Shown here piece by piece: positions 11,450-22,704 of a stretch of 64,000 nt of DNA. Made by a program: the position numbers and the translations under genes. The DNA comes from Poa pratensis (taxonomy: Eukaryota; Streptophyta; Magnoliopsida; Poales; Poaceae): NCBI GenBank assembly GCA_947311845.1, contig CAMZMU010000107.1, positions 44,034,316 to 44,098,315 on the forward strand. The letters run 5' to 3'. The notes under the pieces were generated by a model. The model searched no databases. It was not told the DNA's origin and saw only the letters and a program-made list of their open reading frames with translations. Each line of letters begins with the position of its first letter. Within the stretch, counting starts at the first letter, position 1.

Positions 11450-14400
11450 ATGGCTCGGAAGTTGGACGACCGTGAGGAGGACGAGGACGCGGCGGAGTCG
11501 GTGGAGCGGGTGTTCGAGGGGCGGGAGGTGCCGGGGTGGCGGGAGCAGGTGACGGCGCGGGCGCTGGCGGTGAGCGCGCTGCTGGGCTTCATGTTCAGCG
11601 TCATCGTCATGAAGCTCAACCTCACCACGGGGATCATCCCCTCGCTCAACGTCTCCGCGGGGCTCCTCGGCTTCTTCCTCCTCACCTCCTGGACCAGGCT
11701 GCTCGCAAAGGCCGGCGTCCCCAACGTCAGGCCCTTCACGCGCCAGGAGAACACCGTCGTCCAGACCTGCGTCGTCGCCTGCTCCGGCATCGCGTTCAGC
11801 GGTACGTTCGTACCTACCTACATCGATCTCGATCTCGTCGAACATGCGCTCGATCTTCCATGCATGGACAATGCGTTCGTCATGCATATGGGTTGGAGAT
11901 CTTCCAAGTTCGGACTGAGAATTTCGTTGCGACGGCCGGCGGCAACCCAGACAAAATTTCTGGATCTCTCCTCTCCTCGAACTGCATGCAGACTTGGGCC
12001 TCTACTGGCCGCATATCCTTTTCAACGTGCCAGTTCTTGGTGGGTGGGTTGGGCTTTGACGATTTGGACATGGGCCATGGGCTTGTTCACTTGGGAATTA
12101 TGAGGAATTGCCCCTAAAAAAAGATTTATACGTTACTCAAGGAAAACATCCTTTTGAAATTCAAATAAAAAAGGAAAACATCCTCTTTCCATCGTCATTT
12201 GTTCCACTGTTTTACGGAATGACAAATGCTCTTTGGTGTGTCCAGACACAACTTGTCAGTACAAATTCACTACTATAAAATGTGGAGATCATACACTCAC
12301 CACACTAATAGAAAGCAGGGCCCTCTGAGCCTGTTTCCTAAAAACAAAATACACTCACCACTAACGAACGCATAAACAGCGTTACTGGTGACATGAAAAG
12401 AGGGACTTTCTCGACAAAAAAAAATACATCACTAACTTCCGCTTGCATTGGGGAGATTGATAGTGACTTCTTACCACTTGCTGGTGATAATGACCGGTCT
12501 TAAAATTAAGCTCGTTCATAGTTGAGGTGCTTTGTAGTGACTTTATACAGGACAATATTAACTAAAAATGAGGCCCATTAGTACTGTATATCTCAATACG
12601 ATAGGGGCTGTTTTCACCGGCCAGTGCTGAATCAAACCCAAATTCGTGGCCCTAAAACCCTCAGTCCCACTTCTAGATATATATAACCATCCATCTATAT
12701 CACAATATTAACCTCCTCTATCACTTTTCCTCCATACGCCCCCTCCCGCCTCATGTTTCCGAGTTTCCCTCCTTTTCTCATGATGGTAGCTTACCCTCAA
12801 TTTGCTTCCTCCTTTCATATTTAACCCTACGACACGACACCACTCCCTCTACCTCATCAGCACCATCATCCCTTCCCTCATCGACGTCCACCCATTCCTC
12901 TTGCCGACACTCCAACTCACATCCCACCACCTCCTTCTCGTCTCTTGACAGTGTAGAGCTCGTCTCGCGAGATCAAGAGGACACGTCGCTGACATCCTAC
13001 CTCTCCCACAATTGTTTGCCTCCAATTCCCAAGAACCACGAAACCCTGGCCAGCGCCGTCCACAAGTGCCCGTAGTGCCGCTGCCATGCTCGAATGACTT
13101 CGGCTTCTTCGATTCCACAGACAACACACTTATCTCCAAATGCTTCCACGACAGTCTCTGCCAAGCAAGCCCAAACTGCATATGATGCGGAGCCCCAAGC
13201 GATGTCAATGGCATCAAAGGAGAGCAACATGAGGAAGGATAAAAGAAGAAAAAAAAAGCAAAGTGCACGATGTGTGGGAGGAAGATTGGGCTGGTGCGGC
13301 AACATGTTTTACCATGAACACCGCTACTATGACACTCGGACAGGCATGACTGCAGCTATGGCTATAGGGCCGTCGAACGCGACGCTCTCGTTGACTAGGA
13401 GGCCATACCTTCGTCGTGATAGGGGTATCTAGCAAACTTGGGTTTGGGGCGGATGTAAAAGTGGGCATGATGATTTACATGCAACATTGATGTATGTGTC
13501 CATATTTGTGTGGCAGGCGGATTTGGGAGCTACATATTAGCGATGAGCAAGAAGATAAGCGATCAGTCCGGCGAGGTGAGGGATGAGGATAGCATCAAGA
13601 ACCCTAGCTTGGGATGGATGATCGGCTTCCTCTTCATTATCAGCTTTCTCGGCCTCTTCTCTGTCGTGCCCCTTAGGAAGGTGCGATCTCATCACCTCAC
13701 ATGATCAATATTGTAACTAAACTTTTTGAATTAAACAACATAATTTTTTATGTCATGCTAGCCTATTTTTTTTTCCCAGATAATGATAATCGATTACAAG
13801 CTCATCTACCCTAGCGGCACAGCGACGGCGCACCTCATCAACAGCTTCCACACTCCCCAGGGCGCGAAGCTTGCAGAGTATGTTTGATCAATCATACATG
13901 GGCTCGACAATATATAGCATGTTTGAATTTGTAGCCACTCATTCACGTTGGTCAATAGTACCTCCTTTCTGAAATATGGTCTAGAAAATTAGTCGAAAGT
14001 TGAAGCTTACTAAGCTTGATCAATTATTATACAGAAGAAAATATTCGCTATCTAACATAAAAAATTATCTATGCAATTAATTTTATGGTTAAACTTACAA
14101 AATGTTGATTAAATTTATTCGTCTTATTTTTTTCAGGAAGCAGGTGAAGACGCTAGGGAAGTACTTTGCGATGAGCTTCACCTGGGGCTTCTTCCAATGG
14201 TTCTATTCCGCCGGTGAGGGCTGCGGGTTCAAGGCGTTCCCCACCTTGGGCCTGGAGGCTTACAAGCAGAAGTATATCGATTAGCTTGATTGGGAAATGT
14301 TAATAGATTTAGCCGCATTTGAGTGATAAAGTTCTGGATGAGAATTAATTTATTGGCCGCTGCGATCAATTGCAGGTTCTTCTTCGACTTCTCGGCGACG

Positions 14401-15769
14401 TACGTGGGCGTCGGGATGATCTGCCCTTATCTCGTCAACCTCTCTGTCCTCCTCGGAGGCGTCATCTCGTGGGGATCATGTGGCCGTTCATCGAGCACAA
14501 GAAGGGCGACTGGTACCCTGCCAACCTCAAGCCCAGCAGCCTCCGTGGCATCGTCGGCTACCGGGTACGAGCACAGCCAGCTCGTGCAAAAGGATCAGTT
14601 ACCAATCGAGTTTTCTGAATTAAATTTATAATGATGTGATCGTGCAGGTGTTCATCTCCATTGCACTCATCCTCGGCGACGGCCTGTACAACTTCTTGAA
14701 GGTGCTGACACGGACCTTGACCGCGCTAGTGGCCCAGGTGCGCGGGGCGATGTCGGGGCCGACGCTGCCGATCAGCGACGGCGCCACCGGGGAGGAACTG
14801 AATCCGGCGGAGTCGTTTGACGACCGGCGCCGTACGGAGCTGTTCCTCAAGGACCAGATCCCTAACACGCTGGCCATGGGCGCGTACGTGGTGACCGCCG
14901 TGCTCTCCATCATCACGGTGCCGCACATCTTCCACCAGCTGAGGTGGTACCACGTGGCGTGCTCCTACGTCGTCGCGCCCGTGCTGGCCTTCTGCAACGC
15001 CTACGGCTGCGGCCTCACGGACTGGTCCCTGGCCACCACGTACGGCAAGCTGGCCATCTTCATGATAGGGGCGTGGGCCGGCGCGTCCAACGGCGGCATC
15101 ATCGCCGGCCTCGCCGCGTGCGGCGTGATGATCGGCATCGTGTCCACGGCATCGGACCTGACGCAGGACTTCAAGACGGGGTACATGACGCTGGCGTCGC
15201 CGCGGTCCATGTTCGTGAGCCAGGTGATCGGCACGGCCATGGGGTGCGTGATCGCGCCGTCGGTGTTCTGGCTCTTCTACAAGGCATTCGGCGACATTGG
15301 CATGCCGGGGTCGGAGTACCCGTCGCCGAACGCGCTGGTGTACCGCAACATGGCCATCCTGGGCGTGCAGGGGATCGGGTCGCTGCCCAGGCACTGCCTG
15401 AAGCTCTGCATCGGCTTCTTCGTGGGCGCCATCGCGATGAACCTGGCCCGAGACCTCGCCCCGCCCCGCGTGGCGCAGTTCATCCCGCTGCCGATGGCCA
15501 TGGCCATCCCGTTCTACCTGGGCCCCTACTTCGGCATCGACATGTGCATCGGGAGCCTGGTCCGGTTCGTGTGGGACCGCGTGGACGGCGCCAGGGCCAA
15601 GGCGTTCGCGCCGCCCGTCGCGTCGGGGCTCATCTGCGGCGACGGCATCTGGACGCTGCCGCAGTCGATCCTCGCCCTCGCGGGCGTCAAGCCGCCCATC
15701 TGCATGAAGTTCCTGGCACGCCGAACCAACATCAAGGTCGACGCGTTCATCCGCTCCATCCCGTCCTAG
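11450..15769 (+). CDS. YSL: Yellow-stripe-like (YSL) metal-nicotianamine transporter, with an apparent 1-bp deletion
   Basis: YSL proteins of the oligopeptide-transporter (OPT) family move metal-nicotianamine or metal-phytosiderophore complexes across membranes. Six exons fit with GT-AG junctions: 11450-11801, 13517-13680, 13780-13877, 14137-14271, 14376-14564, 14648-15769. Family hallmarks include [20 protein letters not shown] (exon 1), [15 protein letters not shown], the [17 protein letters not shown] segment (exon 4), [24 protein letters not shown] residues [39 protein letters not shown], and a C-terminal [20 protein letters not shown]. Many hydrophobic segments are present. Exon 5 has one base too few: the G run at 14471-14474 reads WGS instead of the family WGIMWP, and the exon is 189 bases where 190 are needed to keep phase into exon 6. 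As written, translation would stop at 14697-14699 after about 329 residues. With the base counted the protein is about 686 residues, normal for YSL. Either a recent null allele or a sequence error. Subfamily not assigned. Confidence 0.92.
11802..13516 (+). other. YSL intron 1 (1.7 kb), no gene inside
   Basis: The longest intron of the gene, with donor GTACGT and acceptor GGCAG. It joins phase 1, giving a Gly codon across the junction. The ORFs inside (both strands, 12849-13432) lack recognisable domains and are probably chance. Possible remains of a CACTA-type miniature element lie at about 12303-12539 but without a matching target duplication. Confidence 0.7.
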
Positions 15770-16482
15770 CCTAGGCATTCTTTTTTATTTGTAGAAGTTT
15801 ACACCCGATGTCTTCCATAGTTAGGATGCACAAAGCTGCATAAACAAAGATAAAACAAGATTTGGTGTAATACAAGTGTGCGGAAAATTCGTAGCAACAC
15901 CTAAGGCGATAAAGGGTTGATCCGTAGACCACGATGCCATCCACGTGAGAGAAAAAAATATCCCTCACCGCCTGCTGCAACCTTGTAAAGTAAAATATGT
16001 TCTCCATATGTCATAGGGACGTCCATAAACTACGCTTACACCCTAATAAGAATTCTATACCTGTGATATATTACCCGTAACCAGTTGTCAAATATATTTG
16101 CAACACTACGTGACGGTAAAGTTATCAGCAATGTGGATGACCGGCCATATAGAACGGGCGAACTTGCACTTCAAAAATAAGTATTTCATTATCTAATAAT
16201 TGCGACAAAATTCGCCACCGTAAATTTTTATACCAATTGCGTTTTGCTAGATTACCATTGCCTAGTAGGTAGAGTGACTTATATTTTCATATGGAGGAAG
16301 TAGTACATTAATGTACTAACAAGTGACCGGAGTGTAGGCTCGTGCCTTGCTACATTTAGCTGAATCGATTCAGATGGTCGCACCGCAGCGTGTCGTGTGG
16401 CGCATGCATCCAGATAGCTACTAGCATGAACCGATGAGTAGTAAGTACTCCTAGAAAAGTGCCACATTTGCGGAAAGTGCTA
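15770..16482. other. YSL 3' flank with degenerate repeat
   Basis: The first part is presumably YSL 3' UTR. A short stretch around 16072-16105 (CCCGTAACCAGTTG, then GCAACAC) is shared with 62015-62045, pointing to remains of the same interspersed repeat at both sites. A MITE-like end (GGAGGAAGTAGTAC) occurs near 16293 without a partner. No gene. Confidence 0.4.
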
Positions 16483-16870
16483 ATGTAGCTCGAGCTACAT
16501 ATAGTTTGTAGTTTTCAAAATTCAAAATCGGCATTTTTTAGTGTCTAAACAAAAATCCTACACGTAGATAATCTCGAGACCTATCAGTGTTCAAAATTTT
16601 ATATCCAAAATTCCTATTATTCTTGGCTACACAAAAAAGACAAAACTGGAAAAAATTCAAATTTCTGGAACAGTGTACTGTTCACCACACATATCCACTC
16701 ATTTGTCATTTTTGTACAGTCTAAAATACAATGAATTAGAGCTGAAAATTTGCATACTTGAAGAGCATATTACTGTATACATCTGTGAGTTTTTTCGGAA
16801 TTTTTGGAAACATAAAAAATACAATTTTGAAATTTTGAAAAAACGAGCTAGAAAACACCACTCTCCCACA
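16483..16870. mobile_element. Relative of the palindromic hairpin element, inverted and diverged
   Basis: It begins with a perfect 18-bp palindrome ATGTAGCTCGAGCTACAT (16483-16500). It then has AT-rich sequence with facing copies of an ACAAAAAAGACAAAACTG-like arm (about 16630) and its complement (about 16706-16722). This is the same architecture as 6228-6612 and 45525-45904: a palindrome at one end and an internal hairpin built on a GTACAAAAAAGACAAA-type arm. Sequence identity outside those parts is low by eye, so it may be a different subfamily. Confidence 0.4.
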
Positions 16871-17890
16871 TTTGGCCATTTGGGGTTACATGCATGGTGA
16901 ACTACTCGGCTCTGGATTCTGGACCTTGGTGTGGGAGGTGCATATATAGCTTCTCCGTCAGTTAATTAGCCACTGAAGCAGCAGCTAGCTTAATAAGAAA
17001 TTTGGCTGCAATGAGTATGCTAAGTATTTGTGGTGGTCTGTAAATTGAGTTTGATTCATGTGTGGCAGTAGTAGGCACGGCCGGCGCGTAGGTAGGGCGA
17101 ATATGCGCACTGTGGGCTGTGGCTGAGGGGAGATCTGGTTGGTCCCCTCCGGCGGCACGGCAGGAAGGCTCTGGATCTCTGCGGCAGTCCCAGGCCGGCG
17201 TGGGGGCAGCTCGCCAGGCCGCCATCCATCATTGCCAAGTCATGTGATCCCTATAACTCACCCACTGACAGTAATCTCTTCCCCAAAACTCCACCAATCT
17301 CCATGCAGATCAGCGCAGATTTGCAGATGCAGATCCCAATCTCCATCAGCGATTGAGATTTTTTTTTTAAAACGAATAGCGAGGATTGAGATTGACACAG
17401 TAAGGCCTGAAACCGCAATGCACATGGACTGATCACCGAGATATGCATGGCCGGACGCTTTGCTGTCCTCGAGGCGCGCGAGAAAAATTCCTCCCGATTT
17501 CAGAGCTGGGGTCGGGCAGCGTGGCTGCCGCCGCAGAGGCGCAGTATAGAGTATAGACTGATGGGAGTGAGATTTCCTCTCCATCATAGCAGCAGCAGCA
17601 GCAGTAGCAAATGGTACTGACTGATGAGAGTATGAGACTGAGATTTTTTATGGTTTTGCCGGGATTCAAATGGCTTTTATGCGGCTTTTGAGTGGAGCTT
17701 TTGGTTCGGCTGCTGCCCAGCCCAGATCTCTTTCCAGCACCGGCGTGATTTTCCACCTGCTGATCGAGCCGTGCACCCCACCGGACTACACGTTAATGGA
17801 CTAACAGACGCCAACGGCAAAGGCAGCAAAGCTCGCCTGTCGGTTTGTTGTTTTGTTTCTTTACACACACGGTGACACGGGGATGTGGAT
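16871..17890. other. Intergenic sequence without recognised gene
   Basis: GC content rises and ORFs of about 100 codons occur on both strands, but none has a domain or splice structure I can recognise. The sequence could be a gene flank or lost gene; nothing firm is seen. Confidence 0.4.
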
Positions 17891-20640
17891 GTGATGTGGG
17901 GGCTACGACGTGCGCCAGAAAGGGGCTTTGTCGTGAACGCCGCAGTAATTAATTAACTGCTGCCTGGGCTACATGCTCAATTCTGCCGCCGGCGTTTATG
18001 CCGTTTTTGGAGATCGGGTGTCAGAGCAGTGAGCCGCGCTGTTGAGTGAGTGGACAAGTGCGGTGCTGTCAGGGTCCAGGTTGCTACGCCGCGGACGGCG
18101 CAGATCTACTGGTGTGTGGCTGTCAATCCTCAATTTTGAACAAGGCAATTAAGCGGGGCAAATGGAGGATTTGCTCTGAAGAAACATGATCTGTTAGCAA
18201 ACACATGAGAGCTCTGAACTGCGGTTGAACTGTCAAGGAGGGAAATTCTGAAATTCGCTTCAGGCAGGAAACCTGAAGAACCGTGTTAGATAATTCATAA
18301 AGTTGATTCAGGCATTCAGCCAAACCTTTTTTCATGCGTGATGTGGGGGCTTCCTACGCCGGAAAGGTGTTTTGTCGTGAACGCCGCAGTAATTAACTGC
18401 TGCCTGGGCTACATGCTCAATTCTGCCGCCGGCGTTTATGTCGTTTTTGGAGATCGGTTGTCAGAGCAGTGAGCCGCGCTGTTGAGTGAGTGGACAAGTG
18501 CGGTGCTGTCAGGGTCCAGGATGCTACGGCACAGATCTACCAGCAGTGTGGCTCACTGAGGCTGCCGATGCTCAATTTTGAAATTTGAACATGGCAATTA
18601 AGCGGGGCAAATGGAGGATTTGTGCTGAAGAAACACGATCTGTGGGCAAACACATGAAAAGCTCTGAACCGCAGTTGGAACTGTAACGAGGAAAATTCTG
18701 AAATTTGCTTCAGGGGTGAACACTGAAGAGTTCTGTTAGATAATTCAGAAGGTGTTGCTTCAGCCAAACCTTTTTGGCATAGTTTCTTCTGTGAATTCTC
18801 CGCCTTCTCCGTGGTGGCGGTATCTCTTAACTGAAGAGTTCTCCCAAGGGAATTAAGCCCCACGATGATGTTTCTTCTGGCAATTCGACTCGTTCTGAAT
18901 TTTTTGAAAACGGTGCGCCAGTTCAGAATTGGGAAACTTTTTTTTTTAGCAAGAACGAATTGGGAAACTTGGCCAGACCAAACTCACCTACACAACGGTA
19001 GAATTGGACACATCAATTCGAAAAAAACAAGCAACCAAAAACAAGATCCGGATAGGGGGCGAAATTCGGAGATCTTCTTGGTACTAAATTGCACCTGGAG
19101 GCCGCATTTAAGGAGGCCAAATTCAGCAGAGAAGAAGCGTCCTGTTTTGCCGAATTTAACACAAAGTAAATGCCTGCCGAAAGTGCCGTGGACTTGCTCA
19201 ATTGGGGAAGGCAATTAACGCCGCAATTCTCCACCCCGCACGGCAGAATTCACGCGGGCAGCAAGTACCTCATCGACGGACCCCTCTTCCCAGCGAGAAT
19301 TCCCAAAATTGAGCCGCAGAACACCGAAATTCTCAAGGAGAACGCACAATTCACTGACCTATTGCAAAATTGAGCTGCAGAACATCTGGATTCAGAATGA
19401 GAACGCATAATTCAGAACGAAACACATAATTCGGAGATAAAAAAACACATAATTCACTGAATTATCGCAAAATTGGGCCGCAGAACACCGAGATTCAGAG
19501 CGAGAACACATAATTATGTCATGAACACCGCAGTAATTAACTGCTGCCTGGGCTACATGCTCAATTCTGCCGCCCGCGTTTAAGTCGTTTTTGGAGATCG
19601 GGTGTCAGAGCAGTGAGTCGCACTGCTCTGCTCTGGTGAGTGAGTGAGTGAGTGGACAAGTGCGGTGCTGTCAGGGTCCAGGTTGCTACGCCACAGATCT
19701 ACCAGTAGTGTGGCTCACTGAGGCTGCCGATGCTCAATTTTGAATTTTGAACATGGCAATTAAGCGGGGCAAATGGAGGATTTTGTGCTGAAGAAACATG
19801 ATCTGTTAGCAAACACATGAAAAGCTCTGAACCGCACTTGGAACTGTAACGAGGAAAATTCTGAAACTTGATTCAGGGGTGAACACTGAAGAGTTCTGTT
19901 AGATAATTCAGAAGGCGCCGGTATCTCTTAACTGAAGAGTTCTCCCAAGGGAATTAAGCCCCACGATGATGTTTCTTCCGGCAATTCGACTTGTTCTGAA
20001 TTTTTCGAAAACGGTGCGCCAGTTCAGAATTGGGAAACTTGGCCAGACCAAACTCACCTACACAACGGTAGAATTGGACACATCAATTCAAAAAAACAAG
20101 CAGCCCGAACCAAGATCCGGATAGGGGGCGAAATTCGGAAACCTTCTCCTTACTACGTACTGAACTGCACCTGAGCGCGGCATTTAAGAAGAAAGGCCAG
20201 ATTCAGAAGAGAAGAAGCGTACTGTTTTGCCAAATTTAACCCAAAGTAAATACCTGGCGAAACTGCTGTGGACTTCCTCAATTGGGGAAGGCAATTAACG
20301 CCGCAATTCTGCACCCCGCACGACAGAATTCACGCCAGCAGCAAGTACCTCGTCGACGGATCCCCTTCCCAGTGAGAATTCTCGCACAATTAAGCCGCAG
20401 AACACCAAAATTCGGAAGGAAAAATCATAATTCACTGGCATATCAGAAAATTGAGCCGCAGAACACCGAAATTCAGAAGGAAAACGCATAATTCACCGAC
20501 CTATCGCAGAATTGAGCAGCAGAACACCGAAATTCAGAGTGTAAACGCATAATTCACTGACCTAGCGCAAAACTGAGCCGCAGAACACCGAGATTCAGAA
20601 CGAAAACGCATAATTCAGCACCTCGTCGCCAGCCCGAACC
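17891..20640. repeat. Roughly 1.14-kb tandem duplication (two full copies plus one partial)
   Basis: Three direct copies start at about 17891 (partial, about 450 bp), 18339 and 19490-19518. The anchor CGCAGTAATTAACTGCTGCC recurs at 18384 and 19530 (period about 1,144 bases), and a slightly longer version sits near 17943. Copies 1 and 2 also share CCCCACGATGATGTTTCTTC (18858 and 19960) and AAGATCCGGATAGGGGGCGA. Near the end of each is a minisatellite with a unit of about 60 bp, rich in GCCGCAGAACACCGAAATTC and CATAATTCACTGACC. ORFs are short and not conserved in frame between copies, so I see no protein. Function unknown. Confidence 0.85.
19308..20620. repeat. About 60-bp minisatellite within the tandem copies
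   Basis: Imperfect units containing GAGCCGCAGAACACCGAAAT followed by an AACGCATAATTCACTGACC-type half occur at about 19308-19510 (three units) and again at 20395-20620 (four units). A shorter stretch of the same CATAATTCAG units is at 22705-22770, beside the copied DRE2 fragment. The two main arrays are separated by unrelated sequence, so the coordinates cover both. Confidence 0.75.
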
Positions 20641-21562
20641 TAGAGGACGGAAGACTTAAGAGGAGGCGGCATGGTTTCCATGGGCTTTCTTGAACCATCA
20701 ACTAGAGAGACAGCAGGAGCGCCACAATTCAGGGAGAATTGGATGGACGGGCTCAGCGCGAGAATTCCCCAACGAGTTGACAGTTCAAGAAAGCCTGTCG
20801 AAAGCATGCCCGCGCATCTTTCCCATCACCGGACACCATAATTCGAGCTTCATCAACAACCGAAAGAGAGAGAAGAGCGTGTGTAGAGAGAGAAGATGCA
20901 GAGGTGGTTGCGAGAGAGAGAGTGAGAGAGAGTGCGTGTGAATCGTGGGTCGAGTGGAGTGAGAGCAACGACCCATGGAGGCGGGGATATAATTAGCGAG
21001 GTGGGAGATAACCAACACCAACCGGGTGGTGGCAGTGGCACGGGCCGATATATCGTACGTACTGGCAGCCTCTGGCACTGGCACTGGCAGCCAGCAATCA
21101 GAGGGCCGTCCCCTCCTCCTCCTCCACCTTTTTCGTGCCCCTGCCGCCACCACACCGCACACGCCGGAATATTAATCCCCATCTGTCCTACCATACCTGC
21201 CGGAACATGCACGGCGCGCGCTGGAAATACACCACCAGTCTGTCAGTGTGTATATATATTTTCTCCCATAGTTTCGATCTTCTTCTTCTTCTTCTTCTTC
21301 TTCGAAGTGTCTCATCGACGACAAATCGACCACCTCTCTTTTTACCGGCCGCACTACCGTGCAAATACTGTGCATGCATCCACCGTGTTTCCACTACCGG
21401 AATAGTTCTCATTGCCGAGCGAGTACATGCAATTTATCGGGCACTCAGGAACACCTAGTGTAGGCCGAGCGTTGAAATAAAAAACACTCGGGGGTACCAT
21501 GCCGATTAGTTCTTAGCACAGCCACACTTGGCAAAAAAACATCGCCAGACAAACTCGCAGAT
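20641..21562 (+). repeat. Duplicated block, copy 1 (intact; contains TATA-like box)
   Basis: The block holds GGCGGCATGGTTTCCATGGG (20668), a purine-rich stretch (GAGAGAG repeats near 20880-20935), a TATA-like box TATAATTA at 20988-20995 preceded by GGAGGCGGGGA, and a TTC repeat (21282-21302). It ends in CACTA-like subterminal sequence (GGGCACTCAGGAACACCTAG near 21438; CTCGGCA motifs). Copy 2 is split: 22800-23451 and 25213-25425, with a Helitron-like insertion between. No coding sequence is conserved between the copies. Confidence 0.75.
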
Positions 21563-22194
21563 GCCAAGCGAAATGTTACATAGCTACCCTTTCCGCGAGG
21601 GCACTCGGCATAATATGCTAAGATCCGTGTATCTTTTTTGAAACATGATGAAACCTTCCGGCACAAATCTTGACGCGACAAATCAACGGTTCACGCGCTA
21701 TCTACCGTGCGGGTAGAAAACAAATGCCTACCCAGGGGTGAATTTACGATGTAGTCTCCGATTGGCTCGAGCCTACCATGCATTTTCCCCAAGAAATCAT
21801 CAAATTGTAAACTAGGTGGTGTTGTTTTTTGAAAACTTTCTTCTTGATATTTTTAGCCTACAATATTTTGTTTTTCTTGAATTCGCCACAGCACCAACCG
21901 TACCCGACCGCTGGACTGGATGGACACTCATCATCCAGTCCAATAGACCACTTGCGGCGATTGATGAAGCGTCGTGGTTGGTGGCCTGCATGCTTCGTAC
22001 TCACTCTGTCAATATGTACCCTGCATTATAGGTTTGCTCAAGGTCAGTTTTATTATAATTTTGACCAAGCATATAGAAAAAAATGTCAACATCTACGATA
22101 GCAAATGCATGTAATACGATTTTTTTGATAACTTTTATACTAATATTTATGTTATTCTGTAGATGTATATATTTTCGGTCCTATATTTTTCCTA
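21563..22194. other. Sequence between the duplicated segments, no gene
   Basis: No supported gene. The part from about 22035 onward resembles the body of a Stowaway/mariner-like miniature element (TTTGACCAAGCATATAGAAA), whose right end would lie at about 22246. Confidence 0.4.
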
Positions 22195-22312
22195 CATAGT
22201 TAGTCAAAATTTGATTTTAACTGAAACATTATCGACGGATGGAGTACGTTACGTACTACTACTACTACTACTTGCGTAACGGAGCTGTCAGTAGTCGATC
22301 GGATCCAGATCG
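22195..22312. repeat. Short direct repeat, copy 1 (second copy at 25439-25560)
   Basis: About 118 bases running from CCTACATAGTTAGT through TTATCGACGGATGGAGTACG, a (CTA)n stretch and GTCGATCGGATCCAGATCGG. They are repeated almost without change at 25437-25560. In this copy the sequence is followed at once by the DRE2-derived fragment; in the other it continues with GGCCTGGGCC. The break therefore falls exactly at the CAGATCGGCC boundary. Confidence 0.9.
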
Positions 22313-22700
22313 GCCCGCCGCCAGGTCCCCCACCGCGCGAAGCTTCAGCACCAGCTCGTCCGTCACCGCGAGCGCCGCCGCAGCCGCTGCCATGGATCCA
22401 ACACCTGCAGACGCAACCGAGGAGAGCGGATTCGGCTCCGTTAGATGGAAGCGGCCGACCAGATCGAAACAGCTGCAGCAAAAAGGGGATTCAAGCCAGC
22501 CTACGGGTGGGATCGGACGAAGAAGAAATTCCCGAGGGCGAGCGCGTGCGTGGGCAGGGGAAATTGCTCGGGCTTGCGGCGTGCGTCTCGAAGCTTCCGT
22601 GACGCCGGCGTGGAGACTTGAGGATGGGGGAGAAGGCAAAGGGGAAGTTGGGCAGCGGCTGATGGATGAGGCCGGGTCAGACTTGCTGCCTCTTCTTATC
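22313..22700 (-). pseudogene. Copied 5' fragment of DRE2 (exon 1 start, 5' UTR and promoter)
   Basis: About 388 bases almost identical to 42269-42655, in the same orientation. They cover the first coding codons of DRE2 (start codon copied, beginning [16 protein letters not shown]) and about 310 bases upstream of the start. Differences seen by eye are few: a small cluster of substitutions near 22342, two other single changes, and three one-base length differences in short G/A runs. Coding is cut off after about 24 codons, where the duplicated sequence at 22312 begins, so no functional protein is possible. A transplanted promoter could still drive minus-strand transcription toward lower coordinates. 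Confidence 0.93.
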
Positions 22701-22704
22701 TGGG

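Noticed and set aside
12303..12539. CACTA-type miniature element inside YSL intron 1 (CACTAATAGAAAGC ... GCTTTGTAGTG)
   Set aside because: The ends are only weakly inverted and the 3-bp flanks do not match, so I kept it as a remark rather than a feature.
14726..15778. 350-codon minus-strand ORF across YSL exon 6
   Set aside because: It is the antisense shadow of a GC-rich exon; it is Arg/His-rich without domains, while the plus strand is a conserved transporter.
19308..20620. CRISPR-like array (regular repeats of about 60 bp)
   Set aside because: The repeats are contiguous minisatellite units without unique spacers, in a plant nuclear context.
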